64,000 bases of DNA from Gracilaria domingensis (GCA_022539475.1 VCMS01000086.1:62001-126000); one strand, 5' to 3'. Shown: positions 21,777 to 31,549, counted from the first letter of the stretch. Numbers and translations: made by a program. Notes: a model not told the origin generated them from the letters alone.

Positions 21777-23783
21777 ATGAAGCTCATCTACGCTGGCCGG
21801 ACGGCCGTTTTGGCTGTCGTGCTTCTCACTCTCGTTCTACACAACGCACTAGCTGTGTCACTCAACCGGTATAACAGCTGCCCAGATCTCGTAAGTTACT
21901 TCAAAACTAACGCTCGTTCCCGGGTTGGCGCATACGGGCTAAGCGACTCTCGAAACTTCGGAGGCTTCCGCCCCTTCTTTCCGTGTGGCCCGCTCAAATC
22001 TGGACCGGGACCGCAACCCGTATTCCTCGAAAGTGCTGCGTTCGGTGGCGACGGTGGGAACCAAGCCAGAGGTCTTTCTGCCACCACTTCGAGCAGCGCC
22101 GCTCCTCAATCTGCACCGCAGCCGACCGAGCAGGTCGCCGGGGTTGACTTTTCGGAGACTAATGTGCAGGTTGAAGGAGTTGATGAGCCGGATATCATTA
22201 AAACCGATGGCAGTCGAGTATTTGTGGTTCGTGGAAGAAACTTCTTCGTTCTTAGCGTCGGTTCTGGAGGGAAGAATGGTAGGGTGACCGGAAAGTTGAC
22301 GCTACCTTCGCATGCGAGGGAGATGCTTATCGAGGGCAATCATCTACTTGTGATCGCGCAGACGCACGGTAATATATACCCTACTCCTCGCGTAGCCAGT
22401 AGCGGCTTCTTCATTGATCAGAGCTTGACCACTGTCTACCAAATCAAGGTGACTCATGGCATCCCCAAGTTGGTCGCCACACTTCGCATGGAAGGCCGAT
22501 ATTTGAACTCACGTGAAGTTAATGGTGTGGCTCGAATCGTTATGCTATACAGGCCTCGTCTCAGGTTTTTATATCCAACATGCGTTATTCCTTATGCTGA
22601 AGCGGAAGCCCAAAATCAAGAGATTATCCAGAGTTCTAATGAAAGAGATTGGTACCCGAGCTACTCGCTCAAGGTCGAAGGTCAGAGTGGCGAGACGTCT
22701 GATTTGATATCTTCTTGCTCGAACGTGTACATCCCAGGAATCTTCCCAGGATTCGACTTGCTCACAGTTGTTACTCTGCCTGTCTCAGGAAGTCTGAGAC
22801 CAACAGGAAGCGTTTCGATAGTGTCCGAAGGCGATGAAGTGTACGCAACAGCCACTTCTTTGTACGTCACTACCACAGAATATCGTTGGGACTTCTTTGG
22901 ATTTGAGAATAGCATAAGATCTGGCAGGGACTTTGAGACATCCATCCACAAGTTCTCGTTGAACAACTATGGAGCAAACTATGTCGCAAGCGGAGAAGTT
23001 TCGGGAAGCGTACTCAACCAGTTCTCCATGCACGAGTACGACGGCTACTTCTTCATTGCCACCACCGATGGAGCCCCGTGGTGGGGTGCTCGCGACGAGA
23101 GTTCAAGCAAGGTCACATCATTCAAAACAAGCGGAAGAAGGCTGCAGAAGGTGGGCGAAGTGGGCAATTTGGGCCTGGGCGAGCGCATATTCGCTGTGCG
23201 ATATGTGAAGGACACGGCGTACGTAGTGACGTTCAGACAGATTGATCCGTTGTACATCATCGATTTGTCGCGTCCATGGTTGCTGAGAGTGACCGGAGAA
23301 TTGAAGATCCCTGGATTCAGTTCGTACCTTCATCCGATATCTCCCGGCCGCATTCTTGGTGTTGGTCAGGATGCCACTCCTGAAGGAAGAACCACGGGAG
23401 CGAAGGTAACTCTATTCGACGTGTCAGATAAGACAAACCCAACTGAGCTTTCCTCATGGACGTTGCCTGGAAGCAGCACTTCTGCACAATGGGATCATCG
23501 CGCGTTCTTGTACTGGGAACCCGAGTCCGTTGCGGTGCTTCCTGTTTCGGCATACTTGAGCTCGAATCGGTTTATCGGGTCGGTGGTGTTGGACGTTTCG
23601 GAAAGCGATATCCGAGAACGGGGTCGAGTAACGCATGAACCCCCATCGTCGAGCAGGTATTCACCGTCGATTGAACGAAATGTCGTGCTGGGTGGTGAAC
23701 ATCTGTGGTCGTTGTCGTCCAAGCAGATTCAAGTGAACAACATTAGGGACTTGTCGAAGGAGTCCGTTACTACGCTAAACTGA
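21777..23783 (+). CDS. Secreted beta-propeller domain protein (bacterial/archaeal type)
   Basis: A 668-residue protein beginning at the ATG that opens the signal peptide (MKLIYAGRTAVLAVVLLTLVLHNALA, residues 1-26). After a Ser/Gln-rich linker comes the hallmark of the secreted beta-propeller family usually found in archaea and bacteria (PF09826 type): ETNVQVEGVDEPDIIKTDG at residues about 127-145, followed by repeated blade-like segments such as FVVRGRNFFVLSV, TSLYVTTTEYRW, QFSMHEYDGYFFIATTDG, ERIFAVRYVKDTAYVVTF, PLYIIDLSRPWLLRVTGELKIPG and LWSLSSKQIQ, which fit a propeller that runs to the C-terminus. It is expected to be extracellular; the ligand is unknown. The family's distribution makes an ancient transfer from prokaryotes likely. 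The gene shows no intron. Confidence 0.88.
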   Translation: MKLIYAGRTAVLAVVLLTLVLHNALAVSLNRYNSCPDLVSYFKTNARSRVGAYGLSDSRNFGGFRPFFPCGPLKSGPGPQPVFLESAAFGGDGGNQARGLSATTSSSAAPQSAPQPTEQVAGVDFSETNVQVEGVDEPDIIKTDGSRVFVVRGRNFFVLSVGSGGKNGRVTGKLTLPSHAREMLIEGNHLLVIAQTHGNIYPTPRVASSGFFIDQSLTTVYQIKVTHGIPKLVATLRMEGRYLNSREVNGVARIVMLYRPRLRFLYPTCVIPYAEAEAQNQEIIQSSNERDWYPSYSLKVEGQSGETSDLISSCSNVYIPGIFPGFDLLTVVTLPVSGSLRPTGSVSIVSEGDEVYATATSLYVTTTEYRWDFFGFENSIRSGRDFETSIHKFSLNNYGANYVASGEVSGSVLNQFSMHEYDGYFFIATTDGAPWWGARDESSSKVTSFKTSGRRLQKVGEVGNLGLGERIFAVRYVKDTAYVVTFRQIDPLYIIDLSRPWLLRVTGELKIPGFSSYLHPISPGRILGVGQDATPEGRTTGAKVTLFDVSDKTNPTELSSWTLPGSSTSAQWDHRAFLYWEPESVAVLPVSAYLSSNRFIGSVVLDVSESDIRERGRVTHEPPSSSRYSPSIERNVVLGGEHLWSLSSKQIQVNNIRDLSKESVTTLN

Positions 23784-24032
23784 GCATGATGTGAAGTTAT
23801 TGTGAATCACGTTTCTCAGCTCTTGTCGGTAAAAATGTATCATTGAGTATCGTGCAGAGTTTGGGCGGAGTAGGCCCTTCTCTTCGTCATGGCCGTCAAG
23901 AGGAGAGAAGGCGCGGGAGCGAGGAAGAGCGAGAAAGAGCGAGGTAGGGTAGGATTGCGCGGTGTAATTACATTTTCATTACACTAATTAATTAAGCATC
24001 AGGCCGCATGAATTTGCAACGGGCACTTGTCC
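23784..24032. other. Convergent intergenic spacer
   Basis: The beta-propeller gene and the next, minus-strand gene end toward each other. The spacer has an AG-rich segment with GAGCGAGAAAGAGCGAG repeats at 23,900-23,950; otherwise nothing. Confidence 0.5.
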
Positions 24033-24869
24033 CTACACGAGCACGCAAACACCAACGGTCTCCAGCAGCGGCGGAATGTTTGTCGGGCTCTGGAACAGCG
24101 GCTGCAGCTGCAAGCTGGGCGTCGTCTGCGGGCAGTCGCCCACATCTTCGGCCAGCGCCGTGCAGCACCGCAGCGAGCTGCCGTCGTCGCAGAAGCGCGG
24201 CGGCAGACGCGTCCGCACCACGCACAGCAGGCCCTGTTGACACTGCGAAGTCTGCACGCACGACGCGCCCAGCAGGCCGAGCGGCCCCACCTGCTGCACG
24301 CACGAGAAGCGCATGTCCGGGCTGCCCGAGTCCGCCGAGCAGAACGTGCCTGCCTCTTGGCACTGGTTGATGCTGCCGGTCGGCACGCACGGCCGCTCGC
24401 ACAGCCGCATGCCGCCGCCGTACACATGACACAGGTCGGTGATTGTCGGGCACGTGGGGCCCGTCGGCTGGCAGAGCGGCCTGCAGAAGCTGTTCACGCA
24501 GATGCCATCCGTGTCGCACGAGTCGCCGCTCCCCTCCGTGGAGCAATCCTCGCCCACCTGGTCCGGGTTGTCGGACAGACGCCGACAGCGGGGCTCTCCG
24601 TTCAGAGTTTCGCTGATGCACTTGAAGCCGGACGGGCAGTCCTGCTCGCGCGCGCTGCAGAACGCGCCGTCAGGGCCATCAGGGTCCGGCACCTGAACGA
24701 ACCTTGGAAATGTGACGGCTGGTCTCGGTTTCGCCAGGATGAATGGCAAGTTCGGCAGGTCTCTCAAAGGGAGGGACGACGCACGCGAGCCAGTGCCCTG
24801 TCCTGAGCCCTGGGTAAGGAGCGCCAAGCAGACGGTGAGAAGAAGTGCAGTTGGGCAAGTGGTGAACAT
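24033..24869 (-). CDS. Secreted Cys-rich protein (dickkopf/colipase-like Cys spacing)
   Basis: A 278-residue protein. The frame begins 12 codons earlier, but the ATG at 24,869 directly opens a signal peptide (MFTTCPTALLLTVCLALLTQ). The mature protein has about 30 Cys in short-spaced motifs such as CSAREQDCPSGFKC, CDTDGICVNSFCRPLC, CVQTSQCQQGLLCV and CC near the end. Runs of the form C(6)C(5)C are seen in dickkopf and disintegrin-like extracellular modules, and a similar pattern appears in the 27,776-29,227 protein nearby, so the two may be distant relatives. The gene is very GC-rich, which produces long open frames on the opposite strand; I treat those as shadows. Extracellular; function unknown. 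Confidence 0.75.
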   Translation of the reverse strand: MFTTCPTALLLTVCLALLTQGSGQGTGSRASSLPLRDLPNLPFILAKPRPAVTFPRFVQVPDPDGPDGAFCSAREQDCPSGFKCISETLNGEPRCRRLSDNPDQVGEDCSTEGSGDSCDTDGICVNSFCRPLCQPTGPTCPTITDLCHVYGGGMRLCERPCVPTGSINQCQEAGTFCSADSGSPDMRFSCVQQVGPLGLLGASCVQTSQCQQGLLCVVRTRLPPRFCDDGSSLRCCTALAEDVGDCPQTTPSLQLQPLFQSPTNIPPLLETVGVCVLV

Positions 24870-26124
24870 TTTCGAGGGCTCGAATTGGCTTCTCCGGAGT
24901 GGCACTCTTCACTGGAGATGCGTTCGTACTTGTAGTCGCACGAGGCTTGGATTCTCCACAGAAAGGAAGGGCAAGAAACTTGGGCGTTGTACTTTCAATC
25001 TTCGCGAGGGAGAGCCGCACGGAACAAGTTTTGAATTCCGTCCCGAGCTGTGGTCTACGACACCGCCAGAAGGGTATGGTGCGTCTCCATATAACTCGTC
25101 ATTTCGATCCCACTGCAGTTTGGGATCATTGATGACCCACGTAATGAATGAGGTTCACTACCTTTGATGACATACGCGGGCGGAGAATGAGGTCATTCAG
25201 CTCGCAGCATGTCAGGTCATAAGATCAAAGGATCAGGCGTGCTAGTCAAGCTGCCTGTACAAGACAGAATTCACTCGCAAGGAACATCTTTGGAGGGAGG
25301 TCGAGTCATTCAGTTTGGCATTCTTCGTCTGAAGGTCAATTTAGATCAATTGATCAATTTTAACACTCCAAAGATCCATTTGATTCTTTGGTCAAAAGTT
25401 TTGAAGATTGAATTTTCATTCATATGATGTGGCCACGTTGTGACCACGTTTCTCGACGTGGCCACGACGTGCAGCGTGGAAATGTGGAAATATGGCCATA
25501 TGTGTTTCAACTATTCTTTGCACCGATATATAATATTAAATGATTTTAGAAGTTTCAATTTTGGTCTTACATGTGTACACGGTTGCATAGTGTTACACTC
25601 ACAACTTAAATTGCATTGACTCAACACTTTCAAAACTATTTGGGAGGAAAAAGAACAAATCATCGACGCGAATTAAGTGCGAGACAAGGTGTTGGTACCA
25701 AAAGGTGCATGATCAAATGGCAAGCCTCGTATAATATGTGATGGTCTGCGGGCGAGGGTTTTCGAGAGCATTGTCGAAGGCTGTCCATCCGAAAAGTAAC
25801 TGCCCAAGCAGAACGACACAAAAAGAAAGTTACTGCAGGTGCACCCGCAAATTCACAGGACTCGTACATGGAGCAATTCTTTGACGCCATCACGGACAAA
25901 CCCCTCGTGTTTGTTCAAGTCATCATAGCGGCTTTCCCGTCCCCAAGCTCGTCATTCGCGCATCTCTTTGCACTTCTTTCAACACAAACGCCGCTCACAA
26001 CTGTCCGTTTGGCCTTCAGTTACACACGCTCTGCACCCGCGGTCGAGTTAAAAAGCCGGCATCACTCCGCACGAGATGCACTTTCCCGAGTCTGGTCACA
26101 ACTCCAACTTCAACATCGCTCATC
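24870..26124. other. Divergent intergenic region
   Basis: Lies between the divergent Cys-rich gene and the RidA-like gene. No supported gene. A 20-bp string, GGTACCAAAAGGTGCATGAT (25,694-25,713), recurs with two changes at 36,141-36,160. A TTAAAAAG at 26,048-26,055 may act as a weak TATA element for the RidA-like gene. Confidence 0.45.
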
Positions 26125-26643
26125 ATGCACATTCGCGGCGTCTACATCGTTCTCTCAATCCTTCTCGCCGTCCAAAATGCGCAAGCAGGCTTCTTCTGCC
26201 GTGGACGTAAAGGTCGTCGCCTGGTGATCATCAACCCACCCACCCTGCTGGACCCCACGCCGTTCGGCTTTTCGCAAATCGTGGTTGATACAAGGAACGC
26301 TGTCGCGCACGTGGCCGGGCTGAACGCCATGAACAGGACCGGCGCCATCATTGGCGATACTCTAGCCGAACAGCTTGAACAAACCATAATGAACGTTGGA
26401 TTTGCATTGGAAGCGGTTGAAGCGGATAGAAGCGATCTTCTGAAATCCACAGTTATATTTGCTGATATTGATTCAGGCAATGCCGAGGATTTGTTGGTGG
26501 CAAGTGTGATGAATGGGGCACCGAGCCCGCCGGGCGTGGTATTTTCCGCCAAGTCTCTGTTGGAGGAGGGTGTCCTAGTTGAGATTCAAGTTGACGTGGC
26601 TGTCTCCGAATCGTTTGTGAGGCGTTTGGTTTGTTTGCACTAG
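26125..26643 (+). CDS. RidA (YjgF/YER057c/UK114) fold protein with signal peptide
   Basis: A 172-residue protein. The first ~22 residues (MHIRGVYIVLSILLAVQNAQA) form a signal peptide, after which a RidA domain is recognisable: FSQIVVDTRNAVAHVAGL, DTLAEQLEQTIMNVGFALEA, DLLKSTVIFADI, APSPPGVVFSAKSL and VLVEIQVDVAV correspond in order to the family's strands and helices. Canonical RidA enzymes hydrolyse reactive enamine/imine intermediates in cytosol, mitochondria or plastids, using an Arg in the PxR segment before the last strands. Here that segment reads PSPPGVVF and the Arg appears to be replaced, so imine deaminase activity is doubtful. Export plus loss of this residue suggest a different role, perhaps ligand binding. 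The antisense frame over it is a shadow. Confidence 0.82.
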   Translation: MHIRGVYIVLSILLAVQNAQAGFFCRGRKGRRLVIINPPTLLDPTPFGFSQIVVDTRNAVAHVAGLNAMNRTGAIIGDTLAEQLEQTIMNVGFALEAVEADRSDLLKSTVIFADIDSGNAEDLLVASVMNGAPSPPGVVFSAKSLLEEGVLVEIQVDVAVSESFVRRLVCLH

Positions 26644-27703
26644 ATACTTCCGTGTCATCGTGTACTGGTCCTTGATCAATGTCTCTTTAGATGTGAAATG
26701 TGGAGTTCGGTCGCGGTGAAAGGAAGAAGGCTGCAGCAGATAATTGTTCTGGTACCGGGGAACAAAAACAAAATGAAACTATTTGTACAATTATTTCAAA
26801 ATCACTGTTTTTAGAGAGTTGAACCAAGTTTGAAATGAAAGTAGAGCATTACAGTTATACTGTCATTTCCAATGAAGGCAGACACGAACGCTCCTTCTCG
26901 CTCCCACTCCTCCACTCGCCCACTCCTCCCACTCGCCCCACTCGCCCCACTCCTCCCACTCCTCCCACTCCCTTTGCATCGCCCGCATTAGCCCACACGC
27001 GCATACCAATTCAAACGCGCAACTCACAGCTCTATGAGTAGCGCTTAGAAGCGTCGTCACGTATTCCGTAGTCGCAGGAACAGGCCGCAGGGCTCAAACT
27101 GCTGCCTTCACGCTTTCCACTCACAAGCTTGGGTCACAGCACCGTGAGCGGCCATATCTCAATCGGTAGCCGCCCTCGGGCGCTTCTTGCTTGCACCCGG
27201 GTCTTAGGGTCAGGTCGCGGCTCTGTCTCTTCCCTCACTCCCGACTACAGCGTGACATCAACGGCCGCACTATTGCATTTCTAACTTTACCGCGAAGGCG
27301 GTCCGATCCTTTGCACCAGTCTCGTGCTCACCACTCAGCGCTTGGGGCGAGCTGGTCCTGAACGCTCTCAGCGCACAACAAAAAGCAGTCTCATGATCCA
27401 AGAGTAGAGTTGCACATTGTTGCTTCGCCTGTCGTGCATTGCTGCTGCCGCCGTCGTCCGTTTGACAAATGTTCATAGGAAGTGCAAGATGGACGTGGTG
27501 GAGGCAGAAAGCATTTTTGCGTCTCACTGACGGATCCCAACGAGCTGTAGGGGCACGTCACTTTCACGTTGACCATGACCAACAAATGATACACTCCCGG
27601 CGCCTTCCACGTAGATTAAAGCTGTAATGCTCATAAAGCTTTGTTACCTTCGTCTGCTCGGAATGATTTCGTAAGAAAACGTGCCACCGAAAAAGCTCAG
27701 TCG
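26644..27703. other. Intergenic region with minisatellite
   Basis: No supported gene. It contains the 9-bp minisatellite at 26,901-26,971 and a short tRNA-like stretch at about 27,147-27,230 (see rejected items). Both strands show only unsupported frames of 60-90 codons. Confidence 0.45.
26901..26971 (+). repeat. 9-bp minisatellite, (CCCACTCSC)n type
   Basis: About seven to eight units of CCCACTCCT or CCCACTCGC in tandem. On the opposite strand it would read as repeated Trp-Glu-Glu, which explains an apparent open frame there. Confidence 0.85.
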
Positions 27704-27711
27704 TATAAGAG
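27704..27711 (+). promoter_or_regulatory. TATA-like element for Cys-rich stalk protein gene
   Basis: TATAAGAG 65-72 bp before the ATG at 27,776. Weaker than the TATAAAAG boxes of other genes here. Confidence 0.35.
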
Positions 27712-27775
27712 CAGTCACTCAGTAACTATGCCGATGAAACACAATTGTCAGGACGAGGATCGCACGCGTTCCAAA

Positions 27776-29227
27776 ATGCATGTTCTCACTGTTATTGTGA
27801 CTACGTTCCTCATTTTCGTCGCCACCACAAGTGCTCATCCCGTAGTCGAACGACCGATCAATTCCAGAACAAGGCATTTTCGCCGCATTCCGCATGAATT
27901 TCTTCGTCACGACGCCAAACGGCCGCATCTTGTCCGCCAATCTGAACAAATGCTAAAAAAATGCACATCTCAATCTGACTGTACGGCGGAGCAAGGCTGC
28001 GTTCTTGACCCCATTCTTGGTTGCGAATCGGGATTCTGTACGGGTTGCACCACCAGCGCGGACTGTTTCGATGGAGAGGTATGTTTTGAGACCTTTATTA
28101 ACTTCTGTGTTGAAGAGGAACTTGTCTGCAGTACCTCGTCCGATTGCACAGAGGATCAACTTTGTTCGAAATCAGCGTTCGATTCACTCGGCATATGCGA
28201 AGAAAAGGGCTTCTTCTGCGAGTCGGATGATGATTGTACATTGCCAGACACATGTGTCCCTTTTACGGATGAAGAAAGTCTTGGAGCTTGCCAACATGTA
28301 TGCGACAACGACTCCGATTGCGGAGAAGATGGGATATGTAAGACTTCATTTTGCGGAAAACCCGATTGTAAATCAGATGCTGATTGTGTCGACGGCGAGA
28401 TATGCTCATTTGGATTATGTTCCTCGACAGAGATAGAAACATCTGAAGCCTGTACCTCCAATGATGATTGCGAACCTGGATTCGCGTGCAGCAGATTTAG
28501 ACCTGGATCACAGCTTGTTTGCGTCCCACAAGGCTGTGAAGCTCTGAACGAGCCAAGTCCAACTGGAATCCCGACAGAACAAGGGTCTCCAGCTGAAACA
28601 GCTCCACCGGCAACAACTCTGCCGGCAACAACTCCCGCCGCAACAGCCCCAGCCGCAACAACCCCAGCCGCAACAACCCCAGCCGCAACAACCCCAGCTG
28701 CAACAACTCCTGTTGCTTCCCCATCTATCGAGCCGTCGCCAACTACGGCAGCGTCAATGGAGATAAACGCAAATCTTACTCTCAAGCCGTCACCAGAAAT
28801 ATTCCCAGAATCTTTGGGCGACCTATCGGAGCAATCGAGCATGGACTCGACGCCCGAACCATCGCTACCACCCGACGACGATTTGCCCTCCGCTGTGTGT
28901 GTAGATGTCCGAGCACTGTCAGGTTTCGAGACGCACGAGCTGGTATTCGACAAGCATGCACTTTCATGGGTGTTGTGCGACCCCAATGAGAGTTGCGCCA
29001 CTCCTGGACACATGGTTTTGTTCAATGGCAACGCAATGATGATGAACACATACTGCGACATGGTCGGCTGTGTGAAGCGAAGCATGCGCGTGAATAGCCC
29101 GCGTTACAAGAGAGGGTTGCGAGTGCAGTCGAGGACGGAAGGTCTGCAGTACACGGCGTTCGCGGCGAGGCACGGCACGAGGATGGAAGAGGGTGCGTTG
29201 CGCGTGGCTGTTCGAGTGGGATTCTGA
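27776..29227 (+). CDS. Secreted Cys-rich protein with Pro/Thr-rich stalk
   Basis: The frame opens at 27,641, but the ATG at 27,776 begins a typical signal peptide (MHVLTVIVTTFLIFVATTSA), giving 483 residues. Residues about 63-254 hold five to six Cys-rich units of the form CxSxxDCxxxxxC, many with acidic DDDC or SDADC before the second Cys, reminiscent of EGF/dickkopf-type or calcium-binding Cys-rich repeats. Residues about 272-325 are a Pro/Ala/Thr stalk of PAATT units, likely O-glycosylated. The C-terminal ~110 residues (from CVDVRALSGFETHELVF) form a separate domain with five Cys and a conserved-looking GHMVLFNGNAMMMNTYC segment that I do not recognise. Likely a wall or matrix protein. The long antisense frame is a shadow. 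Confidence 0.78.
   Translation: MHVLTVIVTTFLIFVATTSAHPVVERPINSRTRHFRRIPHEFLRHDAKRPHLVRQSEQMLKKCTSQSDCTAEQGCVLDPILGCESGFCTGCTTSADCFDGEVCFETFINFCVEEELVCSTSSDCTEDQLCSKSAFDSLGICEEKGFFCESDDDCTLPDTCVPFTDEESLGACQHVCDNDSDCGEDGICKTSFCGKPDCKSDADCVDGEICSFGLCSSTEIETSEACTSNDDCEPGFACSRFRPGSQLVCVPQGCEALNEPSPTGIPTEQGSPAETAPPATTLPATTPAATAPAATTPAATTPAATTPAATTPVASPSIEPSPTTAASMEINANLTLKPSPEIFPESLGDLSEQSSMDSTPEPSLPPDDDLPSAVCVDVRALSGFETHELVFDKHALSWVLCDPNESCATPGHMVLFNGNAMMMNTYCDMVGCVKRSMRVNSPRYKRGLRVQSRTEGLQYTAFAARHGTRMEEGALRVAVRVGF
28614..28712 (+). repeat. 15-bp tandem repeat encoding PAATT stalk
   Basis: Units close to CCAGCCGCAACAACC repeat about six times. Slippage would change the stalk length in steps of five residues. 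Confidence 0.85.
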
Positions 29228-29792
29228 ACAAGTTGTGTTCACACACCGCAAGTTCCTTCTAAGACGTAGTTAGATGCATAAAGTTTCGGCACAACCAAGG
29301 GAGTGGCAGGCAGCATGCCGGAAGACGCCGCGGTGATTTCGAAGACGAGGTCACGGTGCGCACCGATTTCCGTCGAGCAGCAAATGTCTAGCGCCGGCGT
29401 TCTCCCGGACAACTAACCGCGGCACTTCACCTCGACCGCCTTTACGGACAGCCCGCTGCTTCCTAACGCGCTCGCGGCACAACCCGTCCTCTTATGTCTT
29501 CGGCGCCGCTCAGCCGCCACCCCGATACCGACGGAAGGCGACGGGGGTACCGGGTACCTCTCGGCCGCGAGCCACGCCTTGCCTCCGAACCACCTGTGAA
29601 AGACCGCTACAAGTGCAGCTGTCCACGTGCCTCAAATGTCTAGCGACACTTGTACAGCATCACGAGCTACTTTCGAGATCTTCGTGTACGTGTGGTACAT
29701 ATATGATACGTTGAACACGCGAGTCAATAAAAATTTTGAATACTTGATTCAAATCAAAAAAGACTCCTGTCAAGACCGATACCGCGTACTAT
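29228..29792. other. Gene-free stretch
   Basis: GC-rich spacer after the stalk protein gene. No open frame of note; nothing recognised apart from AATAAA near 29,726 on the plus strand. Confidence 0.5.
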
Positions 29793-30681
29793 CCCCATGA
29801 CAGTTGGGTGAGGATTTTTCCTCACCCAATTTTCAGGGTGATGCTGGGTGAAATAGTCCCATTTCACCCGGCCTCGGTGCGTTGGTCCCAACGCAGGGTG
29901 AGGCTCACCCTAGAAAGGTGAGCTCACCCTGCTTTTCATCCCATTCACCCATACTTTCACCTTCTGGGACCTGGATCCTCACCCGAACCATTGCAAAGCC
30001 ACCAACCTTAAAGTGCCTACATTGCGCCGTTCCTGTGCAATGTCACTCAACATCTCACCCAGCGTAGCCCCTCATTTGTCACCAACAAAAGATACCTTTG
30101 TCCCTAGTCCCCTTCACGCAGATCTTGACCAACAACAATCCTCCATTTCCTCTCACAGTCAGCACAGCAACTTTTAATCCGGACATGATACTAATTCTCA
30201 ACAAATCTCCCCAATGCCATTCAATCTCGATGAAAACGGCAAAACTGGAGGCGACAGTGACACAAATCTTCAACAGCAGCAAATATTGGACGAATATATG
30301 GATAACACCAATACCCTTATCTCTGCAGACGAAAGCAAAGATGGGCCTTCATTTGTTTTTTTTGAGCTAAAGAGAAAGAAGCCTACCGCTGGTGACAGAG
30401 AAGGGGCTACACTGGTTGAGATGTTGAGTGACATTGCACAGGAACGGCGCAATGTAGGCACTTTAAGGTTGGTGGCTTTGCAATGGTTCGGGTGATGATC
30501 CAGGTCCCAGAAGGTGAAAGTATGGGAGAATGGGATGAAAAGCAGGGTGAGCTCACCTTTCTAGGGTGAGCCTCACCCTGCGTTGGGACCAACGCACCGA
30601 GGCCGGGTGAAATGGGACTATTTCACCCAGCATCACCCTGAAAATTGGGTGAGGAAAAATCCTCACCCAACTGTCATGGGG
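29793..30681. mobile_element. Foldback-like DNA element with ~290-bp terminal inverted repeats
   Basis: The element begins CCCCATGACAGTTGGGTGAGG and ends with the exact complement; the arms run 29,793 to about 30,082 and about 30,391 to 30,681 and match nearly base for base. The flanks carry CTAT on both sides (29,789-29,792 and 30,682-30,685), a likely 4-bp target duplication. Within each arm are further palindromes (GGTGAGG/CCTCACC, GGGTGAAA/TTTCACCC, AGGGTGAGGCTCACCCT, AGGTGAGCTCACC), so each arm can fold on its own. The unique centre is about 310 bp. The near identity of the arms implies recent insertion or gene conversion. It is non-autonomous; the superfamily is not certain. Confidence 0.88.
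30214..30495 (+). pseudogene. Leftover coding piece inside the foldback element
   Basis: A 93-codon frame starting at an ATG in the unique centre and running into the right arm. The product is acidic and Asn/Gln-rich, then has a charged helix (RKKPTAGDREGATLVEMLSDIAQERRN). This is the composition expected of the end of a DNA-binding accessory protein from the parent transposon, left behind after internal deletion. No domain is recognisable, so the call is weak. Confidence 0.3.
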
Positions 30682-30987
30682 CTATATCTAACCTTACCCA
30701 AGGGTGACTTGCCGCTACCCAGGGTACTTGGAGAGACCCCAAATCTTTGGTCCCGTAAACTTGGATGTCCCGGCTACGGTGTTAGACGTGGCAGCGCTGG
30801 ATCATGTGGCCACGCCGCCAACATGTTCTCAATATCAGTATAGCAAACCAATGAAGTAATACTATTTTTCTAATTCCAGAACTAGATACATTTTTCATCC
30901 GAATTGAAGCCACTGCTGTCGTCCCGCGGGGACCGTCGTAAAGTTGGATTGAGCAGCGAACTCAAAAGCATCCACCGGATGCACAAT
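30682..30987. other. Spacer
   Basis: Short stretch between the foldback element and the broken membrane-protein gene. Nothing recognised. Confidence 0.5.
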
Positions 30988-31549
30988 CTAATTGATATTT
31001 TCGACGCTTATCGAAGGGCGGCATGTGGCACCAAACTCACTAAGTTCTGCTGCAATCCTCTCTGTTACAGAAGCAATCGAGTCTGGAGGAAAACGTACAA
31101 CTGTGCGGGAAACATCCAAATCCTTTCCCACCTCTTCCTTCAAAAATAAAAAAAGCAGGAGGGCTGCCCCTATCCCGAATCGCCAAGGGATCAACTGCCC
31201 CAAACTCCGAAACGGCGTTCAAATCGCTCAATTTAGGTCGTTTACCGTTCTGTGAGATGTCAATTCGGCGACACAAGCTCTGCTTCAGCTCATCCACTGA
31301 CAACTGCTTCAATTCCGCTTCGCCTCCAGTTTCTGATGCTCCTTCGATCCATATCCTTTTGATGGAGAACAGAGAATCACTCTGGGGATCCAGAAACAAC
31401 AATTGTCTTGCTCCGTGGTGAAGCCCATCGCAAGCCAGAGCGTGTCCGCTGTCCATCACACATAATCCCCTTTCACCGCAGACTGCGACCTCTGATTTTG
31501 CGGCGCTCATAGAGCTGGCAAATACGAAGAACAAGTAACAAAGAAACAT
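30988..31549 (-). CDS. Partial membrane/secreted protein, frame broken once
   Basis: It begins with a signal-like segment (MFLCYLFFVFASSMSA) at the ATG at 31,549. The first frame continues to 31,040, but a second minus-strand frame ending at 30,988 provides a convincing membrane helix (FGIGAALLLFLFL) and an amphipathic tail (VTERIAAELSEFG) over the same bases, so the reading frame probably shifts once between about 31,150 and 31,230; a run of seven A (31,148-31,154) is one candidate. The helix resembles AIGAALLLASV of the gene at 32,330-33,400, and both proteins have a Cys-x-x-Leu...LFL stretch before it. I read it as a shortened, damaged paralog of that gene. Function unknown. Confidence 0.5.

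Noticed and set aside
23992-24806. Several long open frames overlapping the Cys-rich gene at 24,033-24,869
   Set aside because: Arg/Ala/Cys-biased products from a GC-rich gene; only the frame with a signal peptide and ordered Cys motifs is kept.
26142-26552. Minus-strand frame opposite the RidA-like gene
   Set aside because: The plus-strand frame has the RidA pattern and signal peptide.
28156-29085. 309-codon minus-strand frame opposite the stalk protein
   Set aside because: Antisense of the Pro/Thr repeat gives an Ala/Gly/Val repeat; no independent support.
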